In this document: piece after piece, positions 9,148 to 17,787 of the stretch | Layout: the number at the start of each line of letters is the position of its first letter | Position numbering within the stretch: the first letter of the stretch is position 1 | Source of the DNA: Shimia sagamensis | Lineage (GTDB): Bacteria; Pseudomonadota; Alphaproteobacteria; Rhodobacterales; Rhodobacteraceae | Reading direction: 5' to 3' | Assembly (NCBI RefSeq): GCF_900182745.1 | Contig: NZ_FXTY01000012.1 | Coordinates: forward strand, 1 to 60,364 | Length of the DNA stretch: 60,364 bases | Position numbers and translations under genes: made by a program | The notes under the pieces: model-generated | Seen by the model: only the letters and a program-made list of their open reading frames with translations | What the model was told of the DNA's origin: nothing | Database searches by the model: none

Positions 9148-10473
9148 TTACAGAGCGGCGGCTTGGTCAGCCAGCTCTTTGGCTTTGCGGTAGTTTTCAA
9201 CCACCATAGCGTCCCAGCGCTGTTCAACTTCGGCCTGACGCTCGCCAACCGTGTCGGAGGCTTTCTTGCGCTTTTTGGTGAAGATGCCAGCGAACTCCGC
9301 GTCCATCGATTTGGCTTCGTCAATAGGGTTGGCGTCGATCAAGGCACGAGCCTCCGCGATCAGCGCTTTGGCCTCGGCATTGTCGCCACCCACATGTTTG
9401 GCTTCGGCGGCCTGCACCGCGCCCACGGCGGCGCGCAGATCGTCCAAACGATAGGTGATCATCACGTCAAACATGGAGTTCACCAGGTTGTAACGTGCAC
9501 CAGACTTGGCGACGTCAAACTTCACAGCCGCACCAATGGACCCGTCCTCAAACGGGTTTGGGAAGCCTTCTGGCGCATTTGCATAAGTCGCTGGGTTGAT
9601 CGGCAAACGCATGATTGCCGGATCCAACAACACTTCCTGACCAGCCGGTGTCAGCAGGTGTTCCACAAAGGTTTTGGCAGCCGCTTCATTTGGCGCATTT
9701 TTCACCACAGCGATGTTGGCTGGCACCAAGGCAGTGACCTCAGGATACGCGAAGTCCACCGGGAAGCCGGAAGCTTTGGAGCTAAAGCCAAAGAAGTCGA
9801 TCACAATGCCAAGGCCAAAGTTGCCGGTGTTCACGCCATCCGGCACACCAAATGAACGCTCGGTTACGGTGGAGAAATTGCCGCCGATCCATTTCCATTC
9901 CGCCCATCCATTGTCCCAACCTTCACCCTGCAGAACTGTTTCCACAGTCAGGTGAGTGGTGCCAGAGCGTGACGGCGCAGACATGCCAACGTGGCCATGA
10001 TACGCGGCGTCTTTCAATTCCGCCCAGTTTTTGGCCGGTTCAAGCTTCTTGGCTTTTAGGTAACGCTCATTCCACATGATGCCGTAACCCGCAGCAGCAA
10101 AGCCATAATACTTGCCGTCTGGGTCATTCATCGGATAGGCGCCGATTTTTTCCGGGATGCCGTCAGAATTGATCTCGACGGCAGCCAGAAGATCGTCACC
10201 TTTCAGGACTTCAAATGCATCCGGAGCGGACGCCCAGAAGATATCCGCCGTGTTGGCGTCTGAAATCTCTTGAATGTATTTTACACCAGCGGAGGTTTTT
10301 TTATTCAGGATCTCCAGATCGATGCCCGGGTTGGCCGCTTCAAAAGCTGCCTCAATTGGGCCGGTCATCGAGTTGGGGAATGAGGTGACCACAACCACTG
10401 TGTCGGCCGCCAAAGCTGCGGATGCAGAGCTCAGGGCCAGAGCGGCCACAGATGCGCGAAAAGTTTGTTTCAT
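9148..10473 (-). CDS. extracellular solute-binding protein of the ABC importer (PgtC-like)
   Basis: A 441-residue secreted protein. The signal peptide is MKQTFRASVAALALSSASA with cleavage near ALAADT. The mature part has the class II binding-protein fold found in iron and organophosphate binding proteins: VVVVTSFPNSMTGPIEAAFE, then DIFWASAPDAFEVLK and MSAPSRSGTTHLTVE. A helical C-terminal extension (~110 residues, ending KELADQAAAL) is shared with the regulatory binding protein at 13880-15160, so the two are paralogues. The start at 10473 is supported by GGGAGGA 7 nt upstream. It is the first gene of the importer operon (binding protein, permease, ATPase, phosphatase). The ligand is most likely a phosphorylated or phosphonate organic acid by homology to the Pgt system. 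Confidence 0.9.
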   Translation of the reverse strand: MKQTFRASVAALALSSASAALAADTVVVVTSFPNSMTGPIEAAFEAANPGIDLEILNKKTSAGVKYIQEISDANTADIFWASAPDAFEVLKGDDLLAAVEINSDGIPEKIGAYPMNDPDGKYYGFAAAGYGIMWNERYLKAKKLEPAKNWAELKDAAYHGHVGMSAPSRSGTTHLTVETVLQGEGWDNGWAEWKWIGGNFSTVTERSFGVPDGVNTGNFGLGIVIDFFGFSSKASGFPVDFAYPEVTALVPANIAVVKNAPNEAAAKTFVEHLLTPAGQEVLLDPAIMRLPINPATYANAPEGFPNPFEDGSIGAAVKFDVAKSGARYNLVNSMFDVMITYRLDDLRAAVGAVQAAEAKHVGGDNAEAKALIAEARALIDANPIDEAKSMDAEFAGIFTKKRKKASDTVGERQAEVEQRWDAMVVENYRKAKELADQAAAL

Positions 10474-10487
10474 ATTTTCCTCCCATT

Positions 10488-10513
10488 GATGGGCAACACA
10501 AGTATAGCCCATC
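10488..10513 (-). promoter_or_regulatory. importer promoter -10 within an inverted repeat
   Basis: On the minus strand a TATACT -10 hexamer (10501-10506) lies inside a perfect inverted repeat, GATGGGC (10488-10494) and GCCCATC (10507-10513). No good -35 is present 17-18 nt upstream, which suits an activator-dependent sigma-70 promoter. No -24/-12 sigma-54 element was found. The start codon is 15 nt downstream of the repeat. Confidence 0.5.
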
Positions 10514-10587
10514 GATGGTCAAACCCTAACGATCCAATAATAACAGGCTCAACGGGTGATTTTGAAACAGGCCTGATTGCAGTTGTG

Positions 10588-10625
10588 GGTCACTTTTGAC
10601 ACGCCCATTTGTGTCATATTTGACC
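10588..10625. promoter_or_regulatory. tandem dyad, candidate response-regulator binding site
   Basis: Two near-identical dyads, GGTCA-N4-TGACA (10588-10601) and TGTCA-N4-TGACC (10612-10625), are mirror images and sit 24 bp centre to centre. They lie about 80-120 bp upstream of the importer -10 hexamer and just beyond the stop codon of the response-regulator gene. Spacing and symmetry suit cooperative binding of two dimers of a Fis-type HTH activator such as the adjacent regulator. Confidence 0.6.
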
Positions 10626-10627
10626 GA

Positions 10628-11875
10628 TCACTCCTCGATGCCGCAGTGCTTCAGGCGCAGATACAACCGCTTGCGGGGGATGCCGAGCAGATCGGCCGCT
10701 GCCGCCTTGCGCCCGCCACTCTGAATCAGCGCGTTGCTCAGCAATTCACGCTCGTGGCGCAACATTGCATCGTCATAGGTTTCGCTGATCTGCGCCGCCG
10801 CTCGATCATCCAAGCGGACAGTCAAGCCAACCACCAATTTTTCCGCCACATTGCGCAGTTCCCGGACATTGCCGGGCCAAGTGTATTTCCCCAATGCCTC
10901 AAGGTCCGGGACCGGCATCGCTTTCTGCGATTTTCCATGACGGGCAGCAGCCCTCTGAATGAAATGATCCAGCAGAACAAACACATCACGCCCCCGTTCT
11001 TTGAGGGGTGGCAACTCGATCTGCGCTACGTTGATCCGATAAAGCAAATCGCTGCGCAATTTACCACCGGCCAGAAGCTCCTCTGGCTTGTGGCTGACGG
11101 AGGCCACGACCCGTGGTGCATTTGGACCGTCAAAAATGCGCAACAGCTGCGCCTGCAGCCGATCGCTAAGCGCTTCGATGTCCTGCAGATGCAAGGTCCC
11201 TCCAGATGCACGGGCCACGGCGCCACCTTCGTCAAAAAGCGTGCGCTCAATGGTGTCTTGCGACACGGCTGAACAATTGACGACAACAAACTCTTCAGCA
11301 GCGTTTGGCGACAGGTCGTGTATCGCGCGTGCCGCCGCAGTTTTGCCGGTGCCGTCTTGCCCCCAAATCAAAACGTCTACCTGTAATGGGGCCACGGCCT
11401 GAATGTCGCGCCGCACAAACCGCATGGCCTTGGACCGGCCAACCAGCCGTTCTTCCAAAGGCAGCGTGGCACGGGCTTTGTGTTGGAGATTGGTCAACTC
11501 CACTTGCAGGCTGCGCATTTTTAACGCCCGCAAAACCACCTGATGCAAATGATCGGGATGCACCGGTTTTTCCAGAAACTCAAAGGCGCCGTTGCGCATG
11601 GCCTGTACCGCGACGGGGACATCTCCGTGCCCCGTGAATAAGATCACCGGAACGTCTGGGGCCAGTCGCTTGACCTCTTTCTGAAAAGACAGGCCGTCCA
11701 TGCCGGGCATGCGAATATCACTGAGAACAACGCCGGACCATTCCGGATCAAGCGCTTCCAGCGCTTCAGCGGCGCGGGCAAACCCACGGGCAGATATCTT
11801 GTGTTTGTGAAATGTGTCTAACACGGCCTCGCGCAGGTCGTCGTCGTCATCCACAAGGAATATCTGCGCCTGCAT
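10628..11875 (-). CDS. NtrC-family response regulator lacking the sigma-54 loop (PgtA/DctD-like)
   Basis: A 415-residue protein: receiver domain (~1-120) with phospho-acceptor Asp53 in VVLSDIRMPGMDG and Lys in FLEKPVHP; AAA+ domain (~145-365) with Walker A GQDGTGKT; and a C-terminal Fis-type HTH (AAADLLGIPRKRLYLRLK). The GAFTGA segment that contacts sigma-54 is missing: after NCSAVSQDTIERTLF the sequence goes straight to EGGAVARASGGTLHLQDIE. Walker B is also altered, with the usual D-E replaced by Q-D. It should therefore activate sigma-70 promoters, as do the GAFTGA-less NtrC and HupR of Rhodobacter. Start ATG 11875 follows the kinase stop by 4 nt and begins MQAQIFLVDDD, the normal receiver start. 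Confidence 0.88.
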   Translation of the reverse strand: MQAQIFLVDDDDDLREAVLDTFHKHKISARGFARAAEALEALDPEWSGVVLSDIRMPGMDGLSFQKEVKRLAPDVPVILFTGHGDVPVAVQAMRNGAFEFLEKPVHPDHLHQVVLRALKMRSLQVELTNLQHKARATLPLEERLVGRSKAMRFVRRDIQAVAPLQVDVLIWGQDGTGKTAAARAIHDLSPNAAEEFVVVNCSAVSQDTIERTLFDEGGAVARASGGTLHLQDIEALSDRLQAQLLRIFDGPNAPRVVASVSHKPEELLAGGKLRSDLLYRINVAQIELPPLKERGRDVFVLLDHFIQRAAARHGKSQKAMPVPDLEALGKYTWPGNVRELRNVAEKLVVGLTVRLDDRAAAQISETYDDAMLRHERELLSNALIQSGGRKAAAADLLGIPRKRLYLRLKHCGIEE

Positions 11876-11879
11876 ACCG

Positions 11880-13880
11880 TTAGTCCTCTCTGCGAAGAAC
11901 AAGCGTTGCCGTGGCCCCTGGAGCATCTACATTTGGGGTCAGCCGCAAATCGCCGTTCAAGTCTTTCATGATGTTGTAGGAGATCGAAAGGCCAAGTCCC
12001 AGACCCTTTCCCACCTCTTTGGACGTTACAAATGGGTCCAACGCGTCCGAGGCTGGAATGAGGTCAAAACCAGCTCCGTTGTCGCGTACTGAGAGCTGTA
12101 CAGTGTCCCCTTCGCGTCGGGCTGAGACGTCGATCCGTCCGGGGTGTTCGGTCTGCTGGATGGCATCCAACGCATTGGACAGGATGTTGACCAACACCTG
12201 TTCGATCAGAATTTTGTCACCCAAAACACTCATGTCAGCCAACGTGCTTTGTATGTGCACTTGGACATCCTCTTGCGTCACCCGCGCTTTTAGCAGGGCA
12301 AGTGAGTCCGCCACCATCTCATCCAACGGCAAGTGGTCCTCACTGAACTCCGAACGCCGCGCAAAATTACGCAAATATGCGATTGTCCGGGTCATGCGGT
12401 CGATTAATCCATCAAGTCGTGACATTTGGCGTGTGACCATCTCGCTATCACCCTCGGCCACAAAGTCTTCTAGCAGGTGTAGACGATGCTGCATCGCCGC
12501 CAGCGGTTGATTCAACTCATGAGCAATGCCCGCGGACATTTGCCCCAACGCGGCCATCTTTCCGGCTTGGATCAATTCCATCTGCGTTTGTTTGAGGGTT
12601 TCAACCGCGCGGCGGCGTTCTTGAACTTCGCTTTCAAGGGACGCCAGCGCGGCGTCGCGTGTTTCAATGGAACGCTCAAATTCGGAAATGGCCACAGAGA
12701 GCTGCACAATCTCGTCGTCTTCCTGGTTAGGCGGCAGTTTGAGGTTCTGACCCTGCGCAATGTCGCTGAGGTTTTTGGTCATTTGGCGCAGAGGGCGTAC
12801 AATGCCGCTGCGCACATAGCCAAACAACACGCCCACGCCAACAAAAGCAGCCAACATGGTCAATCCAACCAGCCAACGGATTGCCACCGCAGACGCCCGC
12901 CGCGCCCGCTCTGTGTCAGCCAGAATGCGCGCCCGCTGTTCTGCTCCCGCGGCGGACAAGACCGATTGAAGAGTCCTTAGATCGGCCTGCAAAGCAGACA
13001 GGCTAGTCAGAATTTGGGCTTGCCCGTCAAGCCAGCCGCGGCGCAGGCTAAACACCCCGGTTTTGCTGGTGGCAACGGGAACCAGAGCGTCTACTGATTG
13101 TCGCAAAGTGGCCAGTTCCGGTTTGTGAGGCAATTGTTGTTGCAAGAGCGACATGTGCACCAGCGCGTCATCCGTCAAACCACGCAGCTGCTGCAGCCGT
13201 GGCAGGCTTTCAGCCACCGCAGCTTGAAACACCAGCGTGGCGGCATTGGCGGTGCCATCCCCCAATCGTCGGACTGTGTCCCTTTGGCGGGCTTCTTCTT
13301 CGATCAAAGTTGCCTGACGCGCGCGGAAATTGGCGTCGGCGCTGTTGACGATGCTGCTCATGGCCAGCGCGATGTTGAAGGAAAAGTCACTCAGGAGGGG
13401 ATCAACCTCGTCCTGCACATCGGCATTTAACCACCGCAGCGCGTTTAGCTGCGTGCCCATTTGGTGCTCCGCTTGTGAGATCGCCGTTTGCAGCGCCTGA
13501 ATCTGGCCCAACTCGTCTGTGACATGGGCGACAACATCGGCGGCATCATTGGTTCTGCTGGTTTCGGCAATGGCATCCAAGCTTCCAATCAGCGCGTGTT
13601 TGATGTCCAGGAATTCGTCACTGGTGTTCGCATCTGTGCTTTGCCCCACAATTTGCGTGGCCATGGTGGACAGCTGCGCCGAGTATTCCGCCAAAGCGTT
13701 CACAGCCGCCAAAGCAGGGATTTGCTCAGACGCAATAGCGGTATAATCGCGCTGGGCTTTTAGGAAAAAAACAATCGATACGGCCAGCACCAGCCACACG
13801 ATCAGGATGATCCCTGAAATGCTAAACAGCAATCGGTTCCAGACGGACGCGCGCGGGCGTTTGGGAAAAACGGCCCGCAT
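11880..13880 (-). CDS. sensor histidine kinase (PgtB-like)
   Basis: A 666-residue membrane kinase. TM1 lies at ~18-40 (LLFSISGIILIVWLVLAVSI) and a long helical periplasmic domain covers ~45-330. TM2 is at ~335-355, then HAMP (RPLRQMTKNLSDIAQG) and a coiled coil to ~430. The phosphorylated His lies in AGIAHELNQPLAAM. ATP-binding boxes are ILSNALDAI (N), DNGAGFD (G1) and GKGLGLGLSISY (G2). Its ATG overlaps the stop of the upstream binding-protein gene (TGATG) and its stop is 4 nt from the response regulator, so the three are one translationally coupled unit. By analogy with Salmonella PgtB, it probably receives ligand information from the adjacent periplasmic binding protein. Confidence 0.92.
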   Translation of the reverse strand: MRAVFPKRPRASVWNRLLFSISGIILIVWLVLAVSIVFFLKAQRDYTAIASEQIPALAAVNALAEYSAQLSTMATQIVGQSTDANTSDEFLDIKHALIGSLDAIAETSRTNDAADVVAHVTDELGQIQALQTAISQAEHQMGTQLNALRWLNADVQDEVDPLLSDFSFNIALAMSSIVNSADANFRARQATLIEEEARQRDTVRRLGDGTANAATLVFQAAVAESLPRLQQLRGLTDDALVHMSLLQQQLPHKPELATLRQSVDALVPVATSKTGVFSLRRGWLDGQAQILTSLSALQADLRTLQSVLSAAGAEQRARILADTERARRASAVAIRWLVGLTMLAAFVGVGVLFGYVRSGIVRPLRQMTKNLSDIAQGQNLKLPPNQEDDEIVQLSVAISEFERSIETRDAALASLESEVQERRRAVETLKQTQMELIQAGKMAALGQMSAGIAHELNQPLAAMQHRLHLLEDFVAEGDSEMVTRQMSRLDGLIDRMTRTIAYLRNFARRSEFSEDHLPLDEMVADSLALLKARVTQEDVQVHIQSTLADMSVLGDKILIEQVLVNILSNALDAIQQTEHPGRIDVSARREGDTVQLSVRDNGAGFDLIPASDALDPFVTSKEVGKGLGLGLSISYNIMKDLNGDLRLTPNVDAPGATATLVLRRED

Positions 13881-15160
13881 CAGTCGCGCACCACGTCTTG
13901 TGCAGCCCGCTGCTCCAAAACACGCAACAAGCTGTCAGCCTTGTGCAATATGCCGCGTGACGCCTCGCGCCAGGCTTGCACACTACTTTTTTGTTGGTCC
14001 GACAGGGTGGCAAAAGCATTGCCATTGGTGGCCCGCCCTTCATTGCCAACGTCAGTTTCGCCAATTGGAAATGAAGTCAAAAGACGTCGGATTTTATGCA
14101 TCTCCACAGTTGGGGCATCGTGTTGCGCTTCCAGGACACGCAGCCTGCGCCAAGCCTCACGGCGCGTCTCAAACACGTCAAACACAAAGGCATCAAACAA
14201 CGCATTTACCGCCCAGTACCTTTCGCTGGCCAAAGCGGCATCGTATTCTAACCAATTCAACGTCAGCGCATTTTCCAGGACTTGATGATAAGGGGCGGTG
14301 GCTTCCGCTCGGATACTGGCGGAATGAGGCGTTCGTGCAATGTCTGGTGTCATCAGCAACCTTTGGCCAGCATCAGAGACCACAAATTCAACAAAATGAT
14401 GGGCGGCTGCTGGCGCGTTCCCGCCCGCCAGAATGCCTATTCGCGCTGGTGTGACCATAACCGGTGTCCCATAAATAAATGTCAGGTCGTCCTCCGCTCG
14501 TGCGTGGGCCAGAAAATCGATCGTTAAACCAATCTCAAATCGCCCATTGGCCACCCCGTCCAACACTGTGAAGCTGCGCGCTGTGATGGTGCTCAGATTG
14601 CCTGCCAGCTCCAGCAGGTAGGCCCAGCCCTCCTGCCAGCCGCGCACCTGCAACGTGCGTTCCAGCATCATATGGGTCGAGCCGGAGCGTGAGGGGCGCG
14701 CCATAGCAATGGTCCCGGTTTTGTCTGTGGCCAAAAGCGCCTCCCAGTCCGCAGTTTTGGCGCTTGGGCCGGTGCGTTTTCGTGTCCAACCCAACGCTGA
14801 GTAGGCAAAGGAATACACGTCTGGCGCACCGAAGGTGTCAGATGCTGTCAGGTGTCCATTTTGTTTCAGAAGCTCAAATGCTTCCGGAGAAGAGGACCAG
14901 AAAACATCAAACCGCCGTTCATTACCGCGCAGCAACTCATCAACTGAGGCATTGGTGTTTTTGTTGAGTACGGCAACTTTGACATCCGGAAAAAGCTCAC
15001 CAAACGCGACCACAAACGGTTGATAAAAACTGGGCGGCATAGACGTCAGCACACGCAGTTGTTGCGCCTGTAGCGGTGTGCTGATCACCCCAACGCAAAA
15101 CGTCGCAATTGTCAGTGGCTTTTTCAACCATTCTCCTGCGTTCCACATTAGTTTTGTCAC
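13880..15160 (-). CDS. regulatory periplasmic binding protein (PgtC-like)
   Basis: A 426-residue secreted binding protein with signal region MWNAGEWLKKPLTIATFCVG and cleavage near PLQAQQ. The mature part aligns by eye with the importer's own binding protein: LRVLTSMPPSFYQPFVVAFG, FDVFWSSSPEAFELLK and MARPSRSGSTHMMLE. It also has a long helical C-terminal tail. A GTG start at 15160 is chosen because GGAGG lies 6 nt upstream; ATG 15148 is in frame but poorly spaced. In the PgtABC system this protein works in signal sensing and not in bulk transport. Gene order here (binding protein, kinase, regulator, coupled by overlaps) matches that role. Confidence 0.85.
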   Translation of the reverse strand: MTKLMWNAGEWLKKPLTIATFCVGVISTPLQAQQLRVLTSMPPSFYQPFVVAFGELFPDVKVAVLNKNTNASVDELLRGNERRFDVFWSSSPEAFELLKQNGHLTASDTFGAPDVYSFAYSALGWTRKRTGPSAKTADWEALLATDKTGTIAMARPSRSGSTHMMLERTLQVRGWQEGWAYLLELAGNLSTITARSFTVLDGVANGRFEIGLTIDFLAHARAEDDLTFIYGTPVMVTPARIGILAGGNAPAAAHHFVEFVVSDAGQRLLMTPDIARTPHSASIRAEATAPYHQVLENALTLNWLEYDAALASERYWAVNALFDAFVFDVFETRREAWRRLRVLEAQHDAPTVEMHKIRRLLTSFPIGETDVGNEGRATNGNAFATLSDQQKSSVQAWREASRGILHKADSLLRVLEQRAAQDVVRD

Positions 15161-15376
15161 TGCGAGCCTCCCCAAGCCGATGCGATCTTCCCCGTTGGAG
15201 GTGGGGGCAAGTCGCATGACTTGGCAGCATAGCGTCCGGTTGCAAGCTGGCAACCGATGACGTGCGGCATGTTTTTTGCAGGAAAACGCGGAAAATTTAC
15301 CGTGTTTGCATGTGGTCATGTTGAGAGGTACGCTGGGAAAACGCGGGCAAAACGCTGATATGAATTGGGATGAAAA

Positions 15377-15883
15377 ATGGAAAAACGACGAATTGTATCC
15401 TCGCGGCACTTGGCCGAAGGCGACGGCTGGGAGGCCTCGGAGGTCGAGTACGGTATGATCATTGCTTATAACGCTTTTTCGCGCTGGATGACCCGTTGCA
15501 TGGCAGCGGCTGGCAACGCTGATCTGACGCCTCTGGAAATTCTGGTTCTGCACAATCTCAATCACAGAGATCGGGATAAGCGTCTGACTGATATCGGGTT
15601 TTTACTCAATATTGAGGACAGCCACACGGTCAATTACGCCCTCAAGAAGCTGTTGAAAATGGGGCTAATCGAGTCTGAAAAACGCGGCAAAGAGGTGTTT
15701 TATCGCCCCTCTGAGGCAGGCATCGCGCTGTGCGAAGATTACCGTACCGTGCGCGACCGCTGTTTTGTTGAGGGATTGTCTCGTCTGGATATGACCGGAG
15801 ACGATATGCGTGACATCGCCTCCAGTCTGCGTCTTTTGTCTGGCCAATATGATCAGGCCAGCCGGGCCGCTGCCTCGCTTTAG
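15377..15883 (+). CDS. winged-helix (MarR-like) transcription regulator of the pyroglutamate module
   Basis: A 168-residue protein with a MarR-type winged helix: LTPLEILVLHNLNHRDRDK, then DIGFLLNIEDSHTVNYALKK as the recognition helix region, and LIESEKRGKEVFYRPSEAG as the wing (~50-120). The C-terminal helix would complete a dimer. No ligand site can be assigned. It is convergent with the TRAP permease gene, the two stop codons overlapping by 4 nt. Its likely target is the divergent dctP/oxoprolinase promoter with the palindrome at 18794-18806; that is inference from position. ATG 15377 is preceded by a weak ribosome binding site (GGGATGAAAA); later starts (e.g. 15455) are less likely. Confidence 0.8.
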   Translation: MEKRRIVSSRHLAEGDGWEASEVEYGMIIAYNAFSRWMTRCMAAAGNADLTPLEILVLHNLNHRDRDKRLTDIGFLLNIEDSHTVNYALKKLLKMGLIESEKRGKEVFYRPSEAGIALCEDYRTVRDRCFVEGLSRLDMTGDDMRDIASSLRLLSGQYDQASRAAASL

Positions 15884-17181
15884 CGGCTCATCAGCTCGGG
15901 CAGGTAGGTCACGATTTGCGGGAACACCGCGATCAGGCCGACACCCACCAGCAACAACAGGAAAAAGGGGAAGGCCGCCTTGGCCACCTCCAAAATGTTG
16001 ATGCCGGTCATGCCTTGGATGACAAACAAGTTGAAGCCCACAGGCGGGGTGATCTGGCTCATTTCCACCACGATCACCAGATAGATACCAAACCACAGCG
16101 GGTCGATGCCCACGGCGGCAATCATTGGCATGATGATCGAGGTGGTCAGCACCACCACCGAAATACCGTCCAAAAAGCACCCCAGGATGATGAAGAAGAT
16201 GGTCAGCGCAAATAGCAGCATGGGGGCAGAGAGGTTCATCTCGGCAATCCATGTCGCGAGGTTGCGCGGCAAGCCGGTGAAGCCCATCGCCACCGACAGG
16301 TAAGCCGCACCCAGTAGGATAAAGGCAATCATGCAGGAGGTGCGCGTGGCGGACAGAAGCGCATCCATAAACAGCTTCCAGCTAAAGCCGCCGGATAGCC
16401 AAGCTAGCAAAGTTGCCAGCACCACGCCCAATGCGGCAGCGTCGGTTGGGGAGGCCAGTCCGGTGTAGATCGAGCCAATCACACCAATAATCAGTAGGGC
16501 CACCGGGATCAAGTTGCGGGAGGCTTTGATGCGCTCAACAAAGCTGAACTGTTTGGCTTCTTGCGGGATCAACTCCGGGTTCATCCATGCCCGCACAGCC
16601 ACGTAGCCTGCAAACAGGGTGATCAACATAACACCGGGCAATACGCCCGCGATGAACAGACGGGCAATCGATTGTTCGGTGGCCACGCCATAAACAATCA
16701 GGATGATCGACGGCGGGATCAGCAAGCCCAATGTGGCAGAACCCGCGAGCGTGCCAAGGATCAGGCTTTGCGGATAGCCGCGTTTGGTCAGCTCCGGCAC
16801 AGACATCCGGCCAATGGTGGCGGCGGTGGCGGCAGAGGAGCCGGACACGGCAGCAAAGATGGCGCAACCAAAGACGTTTACGTGTAGCAGGCGTCCCGGT
16901 GCACGTCCCAGCCAGGGTGCAAGGCCAGAGAACATGTCGTTGCTCAGGCGGGAGCGTAAGAGGATTTCTCCCATCAGAATAAACAGGGGCAGGGCGGTCA
17001 ACGCCCAACTGTGAGAGTGTCCCCAGAATGTGGTGGCCAGCACCAGTCCCGCCGGAGCGTTGGAGAAGGTAAGAAGCGCAACCAGCGCCACGGCGCCCAA
17101 AGACAGTGCCACCCAAAGGCCAGCAGCCAAGCAAAGAAGCAGCAGGCCCAGCAGGACCAAAGCAATTAACGGATCAGCCAT
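15880..17181 (-). CDS. dctM: TRAP transporter large permease (DctM)
   Basis: A 433-residue inner-membrane protein with about twelve hydrophobic segments. It carries family features such as FILMGEILLRSRLSNDMF, SGSSAATAATIGRMSVPEL and LIPPSIILIVYG. This is the ion-coupled channel subunit of a TRAP transporter, using the sodium gradient to import an organic acid. It ends 4 nt into the regulator gene and starts 3 nt after the stop of the small permease, so the two are coupled. The neighbouring oxoprolinase and pyroglutamyl peptidase point to pyroglutamate as substrate. Confidence 0.95.
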   Translation of the reverse strand: MADPLIALVLLGLLLLCLAAGLWVALSLGAVALVALLTFSNAPAGLVLATTFWGHSHSWALTALPLFILMGEILLRSRLSNDMFSGLAPWLGRAPGRLLHVNVFGCAIFAAVSGSSAATAATIGRMSVPELTKRGYPQSLILGTLAGSATLGLLIPPSIILIVYGVATEQSIARLFIAGVLPGVMLITLFAGYVAVRAWMNPELIPQEAKQFSFVERIKASRNLIPVALLIIGVIGSIYTGLASPTDAAALGVVLATLLAWLSGGFSWKLFMDALLSATRTSCMIAFILLGAAYLSVAMGFTGLPRNLATWIAEMNLSAPMLLFALTIFFIILGCFLDGISVVVLTTSIIMPMIAAVGIDPLWFGIYLVIVVEMSQITPPVGFNLFVIQGMTGINILEVAKAAFPFFLLLLVGVGLIAVFPQIVTYLPELMSR

Positions 17182-17184
17182 GTC

Positions 17185-17709
17185 TTACACCTCGTCTGGA
17201 GTGCTGAGGACGGGTGAGCCGGTTGTCACCAACTCCACAAGCGTGTGCAGCAGCGCGACAAGCAACAAACCCATGCCAAAGGTCATGGCGGATTGCGGCA
17301 GCCAAAGCGGTACGGGGATGATGCCGTTGGAGACGTCGCCGTAATGCAGGCTTTCCAACACCAGCGCTCCGCAGAAGTAGAGCGCATAGCCAACAAAGAC
17401 GCTGGCGACTGCCAGTGCCAAGAATTCTGTGAGGATGACAGCGCGGGGAGACAGGCGTTGGACCACTAGGTTCACCCGGATGTGCCCGCCTGAGCGTAAG
17501 GTGTAAGCCATGGCGAGGAAGGTGGCTCCTGCCAACATGAAACCTGCAAAATCAGCATAAGATGGGATGGTTGAGGGCAGCAGGCCGGGCATCAAGCGGC
17601 CAACACCGTTGAGCACAATCTGCGCACTGATCAACAGGCAAATTGTCAGGATCAGAAAGGCGCTGAGCATCCCTGCGGCCTTATAGGTTGCGTTTAGAAA
17701 ACGGCGCAT
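17185..17709 (-). CDS. dctQ: TRAP transporter small permease (DctQ)
   Basis: A 174-residue membrane protein with four predicted transmembrane helices, beginning MRRFLNATYKAAGMLSAFLI. It contains the family-typical LRSGGHIRVNLVVQRLSP loop between helices 2 and 3. It pairs with DctM to form the membrane complex. The ATG at 17709 is preceded by GGGAGAGG; a longer open frame upstream would run through the terminator-like hairpin and is not used. Confidence 0.93.
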   Translation of the reverse strand: MRRFLNATYKAAGMLSAFLILTICLLISAQIVLNGVGRLMPGLLPSTIPSYADFAGFMLAGATFLAMAYTLRSGGHIRVNLVVQRLSPRAVILTEFLALAVASVFVGYALYFCGALVLESLHYGDVSNGIIPVPLWLPQSAMTFGMGLLLVALLHTLVELVTTGSPVLSTPDEV

Positions 17710-17739
17710 GACAAACCTCTCCCCATCGGTTTGGTGATA

Positions 17740-17773
17740 CAAAAAGACCGGCGGCACGGGGTGTCGCCGGTCT
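17740..17773 (-). terminator. intra-operon terminator/attenuator between dctP and dctQ
   Basis: A perfect 9-bp stem AGACCGGCG / CGCCGGTCT (17745-17753 with 17765-17773) is followed by five T on the minus strand. It lies after the binding-protein stop and before dctQ. Partial termination here would give more binding protein than permease. Confidence 0.75.
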
Positions 17774-17787
17774 CTCATAAGTGGTGC

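Noticed and set aside
7757..9193. 478-codon open frame on the plus strand
   Set aside because: Antisense to the fused permease; His/Gln/Arg-rich composition and no family motif. It is the mirror of transmembrane codon bias.
10474..10627. Possible sigma-54 promoter for the importer operon
   Set aside because: No GG-N10-GC -24/-12 element is found, and the regulator lacks its sigma-54 contact loop.
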